Shown here piece by piece: positions 9,147 to 17,879 of a stretch of DNA of 64,000 bases (position 1 is its first letter; each line of letters begins with the position of its first letter). The DNA lies in the NCBI GenBank assembly GCA_964410285.1, contig CAYPFR010000003.1, positions 62,001 through 126,000 on the forward strand, read 5' to 3'. The position numbers and the translations under genes were made by a program. The stretch is from Fretibacter sp964410285 (lineage in GTDB: Bacteria > Pseudomonadota > Alphaproteobacteria > Caulobacterales > Maricaulaceae). The notes beneath the pieces are model-generated. The model worked only from the letters and a program-made list of their open reading frames with translations. It had not been told where the DNA came from and searched no databases.

Positions 9147-9174
9147 TCTCTGATCACATAGCAGTGATCAGAGA
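9147..9174 (-). terminator. Perfect 11-bp stem-loop after clpX
   Basis: TCTCTGATCAC (9147-9157) and GTGATCAGAGA (9164-9174) pair perfectly around a 6-nt loop, starting two bases after the clpX stop. No T run follows on the minus strand. It is probably a 3'-end or partial termination signal between clpX and the separately promoted lon. Confidence 0.55.
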
Positions 9175-9176
9175 TC

Positions 9177-10442
9177 TTAGGAGGCTTTACCTTTTTTCTT
9201 CTTGTTTTCTACGTAGATCAAAAGCGGCTTTGCGGCGCCATTAACGACTTCGCCGTTGACCACAACCTCTTCGACGCCCTCAAAACTCGGCAAGTCAAAC
9301 ATGGTATCAAGCAAAATATCTTCCATGATAGAGCGTAATCCGCGTGCGCCTGTCTTACGTTTGATCGCCCGCTTCGCAATAGCTGAAAGCGCATCATCAG
9401 AGAAAGTCAGATTAACATCCTCCATAGAGAAAAGCGTCTGATATTGCTTAACGAGCGCGTTTTTCGGCTCGGTCAGGATTTTGATCAATGCCTCTTCGTC
9501 GAGATCTTGCAAGGTCGCAATCACAGGAAGGCGGCCGACGAATTCCGGTATAAGACCAAATTTCAGCAGATCATCCGGCTCAACCTCATGCAAAATTTCG
9601 CCGACGCGGCGCTCGTCAATATTCTTGATTTTCGCGCCGAAGCCAATCGTGCTGCCCTCGCCCCGATTTGAAATAACCTTATCCAGACCCGCAAAGGCTC
9701 CGCCGACAACGAAAAGAATGTTTGTCGTGTCCACTTGCAAAAACTCTTGCTGCGGATGTTTACGCCCGCCCTGCGGCGGTACGGAGGCAACCGTGCCTTC
9801 CATAATTTTCAAAAGCGCTTGCTGCACGCCTTCGCCCGAAACATCGCGCGTGATGGACGGATTATCCGACTTTCGCGTGATTTTATCTACCTCATCGATA
9901 TAAACAATTCCGCGCTGGGCGCGCTCCACGTTATAATCGGCAGATTGCAACAATTTGAGAATAATATTTTCGACATCTTCACCGACATATCCCGCCTCAG
10001 TCAGCGTTGTCGCGTCAGACATAGTGAAAGGCACGTCCAGAATACGCGCAAGCGTTTGCGCCAGAAGCGTCTTACCACAGCCCGTGGGGCCAATCAGCAA
10101 GATATTGGACTTGGCCAGTTCAACCTCAGGATTGTTATTGGCATGGTTTAGGCGCTTATAATGATTGTGAACGGCGACAGCGAGAACGCGTTTCGCGCGG
10201 TATTGCCCGATGACGTAATCATCAAGCGTTTCGCAAATATCAGCCGGAGTTGGTACGCCTTCTTGGGCCTTGGAAATGGAACCTTTGCCCTCCTCGCGGA
10301 TAATATCCATGCAAAGTTCAACACATTCATCGCAAATAAAGACCGTTGGCCCTGCAATGAGCTTGCGAACCTCATGTTGGCTTTTACCGCAAAAAGAGCA
10401 GTAAAGTGTGTTTTTTGCGTCGGTTGTGCCAGTCTTACTCAT
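9177..10442 (-). CDS. clpX: ClpX, unfoldase subunit of ClpXP protease
   Basis: 421 residues, standard for ClpX. The N-terminal zinc-binding domain shows CSFC near residue 15 and CDEC near 38, which bind adaptors such as SspB. The AAA+ core has Walker A GPTGCGKT and Walker B IVYIDEVDKI, followed by RKHPQQEF and the ClpP-contacting IGF-type loop (seen as TIGFGA). It unfolds tagged proteins and feeds them to ClpP. The ATG at 10442 has AAGGAAAG upstream. It lies after clpP on the same strand with a 173-base gap and its own likely promoter. Confidence 0.97.
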   Translation of the reverse strand: MSKTGTTDAKNTLYCSFCGKSQHEVRKLIAGPTVFICDECVELCMDIIREEGKGSISKAQEGVPTPADICETLDDYVIGQYRAKRVLAVAVHNHYKRLNHANNNPEVELAKSNILLIGPTGCGKTLLAQTLARILDVPFTMSDATTLTEAGYVGEDVENIILKLLQSADYNVERAQRGIVYIDEVDKITRKSDNPSITRDVSGEGVQQALLKIMEGTVASVPPQGGRKHPQQEFLQVDTTNILFVVGGAFAGLDKVISNRGEGSTIGFGAKIKNIDERRVGEILHEVEPDDLLKFGLIPEFVGRLPVIATLQDLDEEALIKILTEPKNALVKQYQTLFSMEDVNLTFSDDALSAIAKRAIKRKTGARGLRSIMEDILLDTMFDLPSFEGVEEVVVNGEVVNGAAKPLLIYVENKKKKGKAS

Positions 10443-10544
10443 TATTTCTTTCCTTATGCCCCCGGTTCGGAGCCTTGCAAACTCAATGCCGAAACCGCCG
10501 CTTTTACCCTAGCTACATCAACTTTATTACGATTGCCTTAGCGT

Positions 10545-10572
10545 AGAATATCAGAACGCCTCTGGCTGGCAA
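10545..10572 (-). promoter_or_regulatory. Likely promoter of clpX
   Basis: On the minus strand TTGCCA (10567-10572) precedes TATTCT (10545-10550) by 16 bases. Both boxes are close to the housekeeping-sigma pattern, and they lie about 100 bases before the clpX start, in the gap after clpP. Confidence 0.4.
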
Positions 10573-10615
10573 GTCACGAAGATGGGCAAATATCGTACGT
10601 TACGATCAAAACGGC

Positions 10616-11248
10616 CTAGCCTTCGTCTCCGCGCTTGCTGTAGACATGATCGACAATTCCGAACGCTTTTGTTTCTTCGGCCGTCATAAAGTGGTCGCGG
10701 TCGAGCGTTTTCTCAATCGTGGCATATTTCTGGCCCGTGTGTTTCACGTATATCTCGTTTAGGCGCTTTTTCATCGCCAAAATATCATTTGCATGGCGCT
10801 GAATATCAGAGGCCTGCCCGCGAAATCCGCCTGACGGCTGATGAACCATGATGCGCGCATTGGGCAGAGCAACGCGCATACCCGCCTCGCCCGCCGCGAG
10901 CAGGAGCGAGCCCATAGAAGCCGCTTGCCCAATACACACAGTTGAAACCGGACTTTTGATATATTGCATTGTGTCGTAAATCGCCATGCCAGCCGTTACA
11001 ACGCCGCCCGGACTATTAATATACATGCTGATTTCTTTTTTCGGGTTTTCGCTCTCAAGGAATAGGAGCTGAGCACAGATCAAGCTGGCCATATTGTCTT
11101 CAACGACGCCATTTAGAAAAATAATGCGGTCACGTAACAAGCGCGAGAATATGTCAAAGGCCCGCTCACCGCGGCTTGTCGGCTCGATAACTGTCGGGAC
11201 AAGGCCCATCATCGCAGCATTATCATTGGAAAGCGGGTTATCAAACAT
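10616..11248 (-). CDS. clpP: ClpP, peptidase subunit of ClpXP
   Basis: 210 residues. Serine peptidase family S14 with the catalytic Ser in GQAASMGSLLLAAG, His in MVHQPSGGFRGQA and Asp in LDRDHFMTAEE. It forms the tetradecameric proteolytic chamber that works with ClpX; in alphaproteobacteria ClpXP also controls the cell cycle. The ATG at 11248 has AAGGA seven bases upstream. It lies between tig and clpX in the usual order. Confidence 0.97.
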   Translation of the reverse strand: MFDNPLSNDNAAMMGLVPTVIEPTSRGERAFDIFSRLLRDRIIFLNGVVEDNMASLICAQLLFLESENPKKEISMYINSPGGVVTAGMAIYDTMQYIKSPVSTVCIGQAASMGSLLLAAGEAGMRVALPNARIMVHQPSGGFRGQASDIQRHANDILAMKKRLNEIYVKHTGQKYATIEKTLDRDHFMTAEETKAFGIVDHVYSKRGDEG

Positions 11249-11274
11249 GGAGCATCCTTCTTATATTTCTTGGC

Positions 11275-11295
11275 GGCAGGGCTCTGCCCCGTGCC
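11275..11295 (-). other. Stem-loop in the clpP leader
   Basis: GGCA-GGGC and GCCC-(CG)-TGCC pair around a TCT loop, with a 2-base bulge, 26 bases before the clpP start. It could affect leader stability or ribosome access. No known regulator family matches. Confidence 0.35.
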
Positions 11296-11349
11296 AGCAG
11301 ACTATCTAGGCAAAACGTTACTTCTATATTGATACGTAAAGATTTATTC

Positions 11350-11379
11350 GCAAGGGGTCATTGAAAATCAACCTTGCAA
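11350..11379 (-). promoter_or_regulatory. Possible sigma-32-like promoter of clpP
   Basis: On the minus strand TTGCAA (11374-11379) is followed after 16 bases by CCCCTTGC (11350-11357). The CCCC block fits RpoH promoters, but the -35 box is only partly consensus, so this is weaker than the lon promoter. Confidence 0.35.
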
Positions 11380-11437
11380 TTTAGCGGCCAAACGGGCTTT
11401 GGCGCGCTTTTTTAGGTTCGGGAGCGAAATGGCCTAC

Positions 11438-11467
11438 AAAAAACCCGATCCTGGGCAAGGATCGGGT
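11438..11467 (-). terminator. Rho-independent terminator of tig
   Basis: The 9-bp stem ACCCGATCC/GGATCGGGT with a 7-nt loop is followed on the minus strand by six T (A run at 11438-11443). It starts 42 bases after the tig stop. Confidence 0.85.
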
Positions 11468-11509
11468 CGTCATTCGTTGTGCGCAGGGCGCTTGATTGAG
11501 GCGAACCCC

Positions 11510-12850
11510 CTAAATCATAGGGTCTTCTTCGAAAAGTTTCTTCTCGGCGACCTTTTTGTCCGTTACTTTTGCTTTCTCGATGATCAGATCCACGACTTTT
11601 TCCTCAAAAATTGGCGCGCGAAGTTGGGCAATCGCATTCGGATTTTTTTGATAGAACTCGATAACTTGCTGCTCTTGGCCCGGATAACGGCGGGCTTCGG
11701 CGATCATTGCGCCTTGCAGCTCTTCATTTGAGATAGTCACTTCCTGCTTTTGGCCGATCTCCGCAAGCACAAGCCCGAGGCGAACGCGGCGCTCGGCGAT
11801 TTTACGGTAATCCTTCTCAAGCTGCTTATCAGTTTTCTTGGCATCCTCTTCATCAAGCTGCCCGGCCTCTTTTTCGGCCTGAACCTGCGCCCAGATGTTA
11901 TCAAATTCGGCGGTTACCATGCCGGGCGGCAGATCGAAGCTATGCTTGCTGTCGAGTTCGTCCAAAATCGCGCGCTTAAGCTTCATGCGGCTTTGGCCTG
12001 AAAACTCGCCCTCGGCCTGCTCTTTGACCATTTCTTGAAGCTTTTCGAGGTTTTCGAGCCCGAATTTCGTGGCAAGCTCGTCATCAATTTTGGCGTCTTG
12101 CGCGCCTTGTACCTCCAAAACTTCAGTCGCAAAGACCGCATCTTTCCCCGCAAGATCGGCTGCGCCGTAATTTTCAGGAAATGTGACTTTGACATCAAGC
12201 TTATCGCCTGCTTTTGTCCCGATGAGCCCGTTTTCAAAACCGGGGATAAATGTGCCCGAACCCAGGACAAGCTGGTGACCGTCCATTGCGCCCCCGTCAA
12301 AGGCAACGCCGTCAACTGTGCCAACAAAGTTGATCAAAACTGCATCGCCGTCTTTGGCTTTGGCGGTTTTGGCTTTCTTTTTGTAGGACTTTTGATTCTC
12401 GGCGAGCTTTTTAATGCGCTCCTCAACCATTTTTTCGTCAACGTCGGCTGTCAGGCGCGTAAATTTCATTTTTTCAAAGTCAGCAACTTCAAAATCAGGG
12501 ATGGTTTCCACAGTCAGTTGATATTCAAGATCAGCTTTGCCTTCTGTAACCTCTTGGCCATTGGCGCGTAGGTCAACTTTGGGCTGGCCCGCAGGGCGAA
12601 GTTTATTATCATTGATCGCTTGCTGGCTTGTTTCATTCACCGTCTCTTCGATCACGTCTTTCATGATATTCGCGCCGAACATTTTACGGATATGGGTGAC
12701 GGGCACTTTACCGGGACGAAAGCCTTTTAGCGAGACTTGCGGCTGCATTTCTTTGATCTTGGCTTCGAGCTTCCCGCTTAAGTCTTCTTTTGAGACAATC
12801 ACCGAAAAAGTCTTGCTGAGGCCTTCGGACTTGAGTTCTTTAACTTGCAT
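11510..12850 (-). CDS. tig: Trigger factor, ribosome-bound chaperone
   Basis: 446 residues. The N-terminal ribosome-binding domain carries the signature SLKGFRPGKVP at about 40-50. The middle FKBP-type peptidyl-prolyl isomerase domain begins near VLINFVGTVDGVAFDGG. A helical C-terminal chaperone domain, rich in Glu and Lys, follows. It meets nascent chains at the ribosome exit. The ATG at 12850 has GGAAAA upstream. It heads the tig-clpP-clpX-lon block but has its own terminator, so clpP is transcribed separately. Confidence 0.97.
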   Translation of the reverse strand: MQVKELKSEGLSKTFSVIVSKEDLSGKLEAKIKEMQPQVSLKGFRPGKVPVTHIRKMFGANIMKDVIEETVNETSQQAINDNKLRPAGQPKVDLRANGQEVTEGKADLEYQLTVETIPDFEVADFEKMKFTRLTADVDEKMVEERIKKLAENQKSYKKKAKTAKAKDGDAVLINFVGTVDGVAFDGGAMDGHQLVLGSGTFIPGFENGLIGTKAGDKLDVKVTFPENYGAADLAGKDAVFATEVLEVQGAQDAKIDDELATKFGLENLEKLQEMVKEQAEGEFSGQSRMKLKRAILDELDSKHSFDLPPGMVTAEFDNIWAQVQAEKEAGQLDEEDAKKTDKQLEKDYRKIAERRVRLGLVLAEIGQKQEVTISNEELQGAMIAEARRYPGQEQQVIEFYQKNPNAIAQLRAPIFEEKVVDLIIEKAKVTDKKVAEKKLFEEDPMI

Positions 12851-13136
12851 GGTCGTTTTCCATTGTAGTGTCGGCGATCATAATATCGAAAGGCCGACGC
12901 GCGCTACTCATAAATTTTTGCGATGAGCAACACAACACCGACCTTACAATCGTTGCCGTTTAATTTGAGGCGGCTTATGTCACGGGCAAGCTCTCGGCGC
13001 AATGTCTCTTGCGAGAGTTTATCGGCAAAATTGGAGAAAAGCGCCGCGCGGCGCATAAATTTCTTGCCAAAATGACTGAACACGGCATGTTTTGGCGCGG
13101 CAAGCGAGAAATTCACGCAAAACAGGCGGAAAAATA
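12851..13136. other. 286-base gap between tig and the VTT-domain gene
   Basis: It holds divergent 5' regions. A 6-bp stem GTCGGC/GCCGAC (12870-12875, 12893-12898) would lie in the tig leader. A minus-strand open frame of 70 codons at 12904-13116 begins with GTG, has no ribosome site and shows no recognisable motif, so I do not call it a gene. Nothing else is evident. Confidence 0.4.
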
Positions 13137-13685
13137 ATGGATATGTTTCCCGATTCCTATCCGCTCGCGATTTACATCAGTGTCTTTTTCAGCCCCTTCG
13201 TTCAGGAGGACGCCGCTGTGCTCTATGCTGCGGGCCTCGCCGTCAATGGGGTTAATCAGTGGCTTCCACTCTATTTTACGATTCTGGCGGGACTAATTTT
13301 ATCCGATGTTTGGAAATATTGGATAGGCTGGGCTGCCCTCAAGCACCCTCGCGCGCGGGCCTATGCCGAGCGCGAACATGTCGCGGATATGGGCGGCAAA
13401 GTTCAAGACAATCTCTTAAAAACGCTATTGATCGGAAGATTTGTCCCGCTCGCACGCATTCCCACCTATGTCGCCTGTGGTTATTTCAAAATATCCTATC
13501 TGAAGTTCTGCTTAGGAATCGCGTTTACCGCCGCGCTTTATGTCAGCATCGTCTTTACCGCCGTGCATTTGCTTGGCGAAATCGTCGGGGAACGGCTCAA
13601 ATGGATTTTGCCGCTATTTGCCCTGCTGGTGCTTGCTGTTGTGGGCGGACTCTATCTACTTCGCCGCCGGTCAAAGCAAATATAG
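13137..13685 (+). CDS. DedA/VTT-domain inner-membrane protein
   Basis: 182 residues with about four or five hydrophobic segments. The N-terminal FFSPFVQEDAAVLYAAGL and the central GRFVPLARIPTYVACGYFKISY match the re-entrant and arginine-containing motifs of the DedA/SNARE-associated (VTT) family, which are lipid scramblases or transporters linked to envelope homeostasis. The ATG at 13137 has AGGCGGA upstream. An in-frame start 45 bases earlier would add a basic, unrelated stretch. The protein ends in a short basic tail. The substrate is not predictable. Confidence 0.75.
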   Translation: MDMFPDSYPLAIYISVFFSPFVQEDAAVLYAAGLAVNGVNQWLPLYFTILAGLILSDVWKYWIGWAALKHPRARAYAEREHVADMGGKVQDNLLKTLLIGRFVPLARIPTYVACGYFKISYLKFCLGIAFTAALYVSIVFTAVHLLGEIVGERLKWILPLFALLVLAVVGGLYLLRRRSKQI

Positions 13686-13826
13686 GCTCCCCGCGCCTGC
13701 GCGTGCCCATAGCTTTACCCATTTCGCGCGTCCCGAACGCAAGCGCCGCACGTGACACGGGAAAGAAAATTGGCGGAGAGACGAAACGCCTGTTGACCAA
13801 AGCTGCCAGTGATTTACTCTACCGGC

Positions 13827-14378
13827 ATGAGCACAGATTTAATGAACTACGAACAAATGACGCAACTTGCGCTTCGCGGGGTTGTGCGAGACGCAATCCG
13901 CCGCGTTATTCGCGAAGACGGCTTGCCGGGCGCGCATCATTTTTACATCACTTTTCTGACCCGCTACCCTGGGGTGGAAATTGACGAAAGCCTTGCGGCG
14001 AAATATCCTGAGGAAATCACCATCGTGCTTGAGCATCAGTTTTGGGATCTCAATGCCTATGCGGAAGAATTTGAAGTCACGTTAAAGTTTGGCGGCGTGC
14101 CAAAATATATCAAAGTCCCCTATACCGCCGTCTCGCGTTTCCATGACCCTAGCGTCGGTTTTGCCCTGCAATTTGACACGCCGCCGGAAATGGAACCTGC
14201 GCCGCCGACGCTCGCTCATATTGACCCTGCCCCCCAAGAAACCGCGCCAAAACAGAAGAAAGCGGAGGGGAAAGCCAAGGCGAAGGCAAAAACCAGTCCT
14301 GAGGATGACAAGGGCGGCCCCGATGATGATGGCGGCGGCGAGAAGGTCGTAAGCCTTGATTCCTTTCGCAAAAAATAG
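13827..14378 (+). CDS. sspB: SspB-family ClpXP adaptor
   Basis: 183 residues. The first 120 match the alphaproteobacterial SspB fold: MTQLALRGVVRDAIRRV, LPGAHHFYITFLTRYPGV, YPEEITIVLEHQFWDL, and DPSVGFALQFD. A Lys/Ala/Asp-rich flexible tail of about 60 residues ends in VVSLDSFRKK, the type of end that binds the ClpX zinc domain. It delivers ssrA-tagged proteins to ClpXP. The start at MSTDLMNYEQ was chosen because it fits the family N-terminus; an ATG six codons earlier is possible. clpX lies only about 3 kb away. Confidence 0.9.
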   Translation: MSTDLMNYEQMTQLALRGVVRDAIRRVIREDGLPGAHHFYITFLTRYPGVEIDESLAAKYPEEITIVLEHQFWDLNAYAEEFEVTLKFGGVPKYIKVPYTAVSRFHDPSVGFALQFDTPPEMEPAPPTLAHIDPAPQETAPKQKKAEGKAKAKAKTSPEDDKGGPDDDGGGEKVVSLDSFRKK

Positions 14379-14458
14379 GCTATTTGCACCCCGCTAGTTT
14401 AGACACTTTATCCGCGCGCCCCAAAAAGAAAAACGGGCCAATAATTTCAGGTAAATTC

Positions 14459-15865
14459 ATGGCAAATTCCCGCACGATTAAGACCCGCACAGAAACCGAT
14501 AGCTTTGGCCCGCTAAAAGTACCTGCCGACAAGTATTACGGCGCGCAAACAGCGCGAAGCCTGATTAATTTTCCGATTGGAGAAGAAACCATGCCGCTGC
14601 CGATGATCCGTGCGCTGGGTATCATCAAGCGCTCTGCGGCGTTGGCCAATAAAAAGGCAAAAAACCTCGACGCGAAAACCTGCAAAGCGATCGTCGCGGC
14701 CGCGTCAGAGGTGGCTGAAGGTAAGCTAGACGATCACTTCCCGCTTTCAATCTGGCAGACGGGATCAGGCACACAGTCCAATATGAACTCCAATGAGGTC
14801 ATCTCCAACCGCGCGATTGAGATCATGGGCGGAGAGATAGGCTCCAAAGACCCTGTCCATCCCAATGACCATGTAAACCGCAGCCAGTCGTCCAATGACA
14901 CCTTCCCAACAGCCATGCATATTGCGGCTGCGGAAGAGATACATCACAGTCTATTGCCCGCGCTCACATATCTGCGAAACGCACTCAATGATAAATCCCA
15001 AGAATTTAGAAAGATCATCAAGATTGGCCGCACCCACACCCAAGACGCCACGCCCCTGACCTTGGGCCAAGAATTTTCGGGCTATGTCGCCCAGCTTGAT
15101 AATGGCATTAAGCGCGTTGAGCGTGGTCTCAAGGAACTCTACCCGCTTGCCCAAGGCGGAACGGCCGTCGGCACGGGGCTGAATGCCAAGCCCGGCTTTG
15201 CCAAAGCCTTCGCAGAGGAAGTCGCCCGCTACACTAAGCTGCCCTTTAAAACCGCGACCAATAAATTCGAAGCCCTCGCCGCACATGATGCTTATGTGTC
15301 CGCCCACGGCGCGCTGAACACAGTCGCCGTTAGCCTGTTTAAGATCGCCAATGACATCCGCTTTCTTGGCTCTGGTCCGCGCTCGGGCTTAGGAGAGCTT
15401 TCTCTGCCTGCTAATGAACCCGGAAGCTCTATCATGCCAGGCAAGGTCAATCCGACACAATGCGAGGCGCTGACAATGGTCTGCACACAGGTCATGGGCA
15501 ATAACGCCGCTATGTCAATCGCCGGTAGTCAAGGCCATTTTGAGTTAAATGTCTACAAGCCCGTTATGGCCTATAATATGCTGCAATCCATTCGGCTGCT
15601 GAGCGACGCCGCCAATAGTTTCACTGATAAATGCGTGAGCGGCATTACCGCCAATGAGGACAAGATAGCCGAGCTCTTGTCGCGCTCGCTCATGCTCGTC
15701 ACCGCGCTTGCGCCCACCATCGGATATGACAATGCGACAAAGGTGGCTAAAACCGCGCATAAGAAGGGCACAACCCTACGCGAGGAAGCCGTCAGAATGG
15801 GTTATGTTACCGAAGCGGAGTTTGACAAGGTCGTTCAGCCCAAATTGATGATAAAACCACGGTAG
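14459..15865 (+). CDS. fumC: Fumarate hydratase class II
   Basis: 468 residues. Converts fumarate to malate in the TCA cycle without an iron-sulfur cluster. Family segments: TRTETDSFGPLKVPADKYYGAQT at the N-terminus, SNMNSNEVI, the His-containing GRTHTQDATPLTLGQE and the signature GSSIMPGKVNPTQ. The ATG at 14459 gives the typical FumC N-terminus; a reading from 14384 would add 25 unrelated residues. It is followed after 13 bases by the DUF4169 gene. Confidence 0.97.
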   Translation: MANSRTIKTRTETDSFGPLKVPADKYYGAQTARSLINFPIGEETMPLPMIRALGIIKRSAALANKKAKNLDAKTCKAIVAAASEVAEGKLDDHFPLSIWQTGSGTQSNMNSNEVISNRAIEIMGGEIGSKDPVHPNDHVNRSQSSNDTFPTAMHIAAAEEIHHSLLPALTYLRNALNDKSQEFRKIIKIGRTHTQDATPLTLGQEFSGYVAQLDNGIKRVERGLKELYPLAQGGTAVGTGLNAKPGFAKAFAEEVARYTKLPFKTATNKFEALAAHDAYVSAHGALNTVAVSLFKIANDIRFLGSGPRSGLGELSLPANEPGSSIMPGKVNPTQCEALTMVCTQVMGNNAAMSIAGSQGHFELNVYKPVMAYNMLQSIRLLSDAANSFTDKCVSGITANEDKIAELLSRSLMLVTALAPTIGYDNATKVAKTAHKKGTTLREEAVRMGYVTEAEFDKVVQPKLMIKPR

Positions 15866-15878
15866 AAAAAGGCACTAA

Positions 15879-16073
15879 ATGTCTGATAACGTGATAAAAT
15901 TTGGCAAAGCCAAGAAAGCTTTAACTCGAAAGAAAAAGGAAAAAACTGCGGCGGCAAATCGCGCGCGTCATGGCCAAAAAAAGTCAGCGAAAGACCTCAA
16001 AAAAGAACTTGCGAAGACATTGCAAACCAAACTCGATGCCCACAAAATCGAACGCGCCCCAGATGACGACTAA
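15879..16073 (+). CDS. DUF4169 small basic protein
   Basis: 64 residues, strongly Lys/Arg-rich (VIKFGKAKKALTRKKKEKTAAANRARHGQKK) with an acidic end. It matches the DUF4169 family, small alphaproteobacterial proteins of unknown function normally found between fumC and a ribbon-helix-helix gene, as here. The basic composition suggests nucleic-acid or ribosome contact, but that is inference. Its stop overlaps the next start. Confidence 0.8.
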   Translation: MSDNVIKFGKAKKALTRKKKEKTAAANRARHGQKKSAKDLKKELAKTLQTKLDAHKIERAPDDD

Positions 16074-16326
16074 TCAGCCATGTGATGTAGGCGCGGCCCT
16101 CGCCTCAAAGGCGGTTAGAAAGAAGCGCTCAATCTCCCTTTATGGTCACCGCACGTCCGTCGCGCTTGAGACTCCGTTTTGGGAAATTTTGGACGCGCAG
16201 GCGGCCGCGCATGGCCGTTCTTTGGCAGCGCTCATATGCGAACTTGATGACGCGCGGATTGCCGCCAAAAGCAGCCTCGGACTTGCCGCCTATCTTCGGG
16301 TTTGGGCGCTACTTCAGACGAGCTAA
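16063..16326 (+). CDS. Ribbon-helix-helix (RHH_4) protein
   Basis: 87 residues. The core KRSISLYGHRTSVALETPFWEILDAQAAAHGRSLAALI fits the RHH_4 type: a short strand followed by two helices, as in Arc/MetJ-like DNA binders. The ATG lies inside the last codons of the DUF4169 gene (11-base overlap), so translation is probably coupled. The target is unknown; the conserved pairing suggests they work together. Confidence 0.78.
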   Translation: MTTNQPCDVGAALASKAVRKKRSISLYGHRTSVALETPFWEILDAQAAAHGRSLAALICELDDARIAAKSSLGLAAYLRVWALLQTS

Positions 16327-16327
16327 T

Positions 16328-17776
16328 TTGCCAAAATTATTAACATACGCGCTTGTTTTCGCCCTGCTCTGCGGGGCAGTTTTTATGGCGGTACAAAAGA
16401 AAAACGCCCGCTTCATCGCTGATAATCAAGCTCGCTACGCGGAACTAATTGCCGAGGTGAAACCGTTTCTGGCACGTAAAAATAGGCCAGATACGAAAAA
16501 TTTCGCAAAGAACAATTTTGCAAATACCTCTGAATTGCTTGATAACGTGCCCGCCTCTGAAGCCCATCGCCTTACAGAGACCTACCTCGCCGGGTTGGAC
16601 GCGTTTGATGAGCGCTTTGCCGGCATCGCCCCGCGCGCTTTGGACTATTGCGAACGAGACGAATTCTACCGTTACTGGGGCGCCGTGCATCACTGGCAAT
16701 ATTGGGCCGAGCGGGGCGATGCCGCAAATGAGGCGAAAAAAAATGACCCCGATGAAATCGCGGACACGGCGGCGCGAGAGGCACAAGCCAGGGCGCGTGC
16801 ATTGCGCGAATATGAACGCAAAGCTCTTGCCTTTACAGGTATCCCTATGAATTTCGCGCAGATTAAAGCGCGCGGCGAAACAGAGTTTGAAACTGTTTCG
16901 GCGGAGCTTTCCGCGCTCGAAGCCCGCCTGCGCGAACAATATGGTGAGAGCCTTGAGGAATTTGCGGCTCGCCCCGATCATCTAAGCCGCACAGATGCAG
17001 ACTTAAAACCTCGGCTTGAAGCGGCCCTGCGCCGCATTGAAGCCGCTTTTGAAGACGATTTTGCATTTGCCCCCGTTCCGGCCGGCAGCATCATCACCAA
17101 GGCCGAGTATGGCCCCTATTTTGCCGTCGCCAGTTATAATCGCGCTCAGGATGCTATGGTGGTTTACTGGCAAACAGGCGTTTACAATCACGTTTATGAC
17201 ACCATGCTGGCTGTGCATGAAATCATGCCCGGCCATCATCAACAGCTGGCCATGGCGCGAGAGCCGATCTGCACGCGCGGACCCGTCTCGACTCCGACAG
17301 TATTTCTGGAAGGCTGGGCGAGCTATGCCGAAATATTGGCCGAGGCAAAAGGCCTGTTCGCGGCGCCAGACCAACGGCTTGGCTGGCTGGATTACCGCCT
17401 CATTCGCGCTATGCGAATTATCATGGAGACGGCCCTCATAGAAGGCGCGCTGACGGAGACGCAGGCGCGGGAGCTATGGGAGCAGCGCATGCCCGCGCGC
17501 CTACAGGTTCACTTTGAACGCGAATGGGCACGAATTCGTCACGGGCCCCATCACCTAAGCTATATCCTCGGTGCAGATGCGATAATCGCCGCCAAAGCCC
17601 ATGTAAAATCGGACCTCAGGGCGAGCTTTGATGAGGCCGAATTTCACCAAGCCGTCCTGAATTCAATGCACAGAAGTCTTGAGTATTTAGGTCCGCGTAT
17701 GAGCGCTCAAATCCGCGAACGCAGGGCGCAGAAAAAACAGGCCAAGGCCCCGCCGTCTCGCGAACCAAAAAAATAG
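16328..17776 (+). CDS. DUF885-family metallopeptidase, membrane-anchored
   Basis: 482 residues from a TTG that follows the RHH stop by one base. The first residues LPKLLTYALVFALLCGAVFMAV form a signal anchor. The zinc motif HEIMPGHH (His at about 297 and 301) and a following glycine/tryptophan segment (FLEGWASYAE) are typical of DUF885 (M32/gluzincin-like) proteins, so a periplasmic peptidase is likely. An upstream ATG at 16142 would force a long overlap with the RHH gene and add low-quality sequence. A later ATG at 16385 would lose the anchor. Confidence 0.75.
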   Translation: MPKLLTYALVFALLCGAVFMAVQKKNARFIADNQARYAELIAEVKPFLARKNRPDTKNFAKNNFANTSELLDNVPASEAHRLTETYLAGLDAFDERFAGIAPRALDYCERDEFYRYWGAVHHWQYWAERGDAANEAKKNDPDEIADTAAREAQARARALREYERKALAFTGIPMNFAQIKARGETEFETVSAELSALEARLREQYGESLEEFAARPDHLSRTDADLKPRLEAALRRIEAAFEDDFAFAPVPAGSIITKAEYGPYFAVASYNRAQDAMVVYWQTGVYNHVYDTMLAVHEIMPGHHQQLAMAREPICTRGPVSTPTVFLEGWASYAEILAEAKGLFAAPDQRLGWLDYRLIRAMRIIMETALIEGALTETQARELWEQRMPARLQVHFEREWARIRHGPHHLSYILGADAIIAAKAHVKSDLRASFDEAEFHQAVLNSMHRSLEYLGPRMSAQIRERRAQKKQAKAPPSREPKK

Positions 17777-17879
17777 GCGTAAATCTCCCGCAAAACCACA
17801 TCTTGGAATTTATAGTTAATTGGATGTTAACGGCTTTCTCCGACTTTGGCGCAATCTTTGGGCCTTTATCGGATGAACT

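Noticed and set aside
12904..13116. Minus-strand 70-codon frame between tig and the VTT gene
   Set aside because: GTG start without ribosome site, no motif, and it overlaps both upstream control regions.
16142..16327. Longer N-terminus for the DUF885 peptidase
   Set aside because: It would overlap the RHH gene by about 185 bases and adds Arg-rich sequence typical of a shadow frame; the TTG at 16328 gives a clean membrane anchor.
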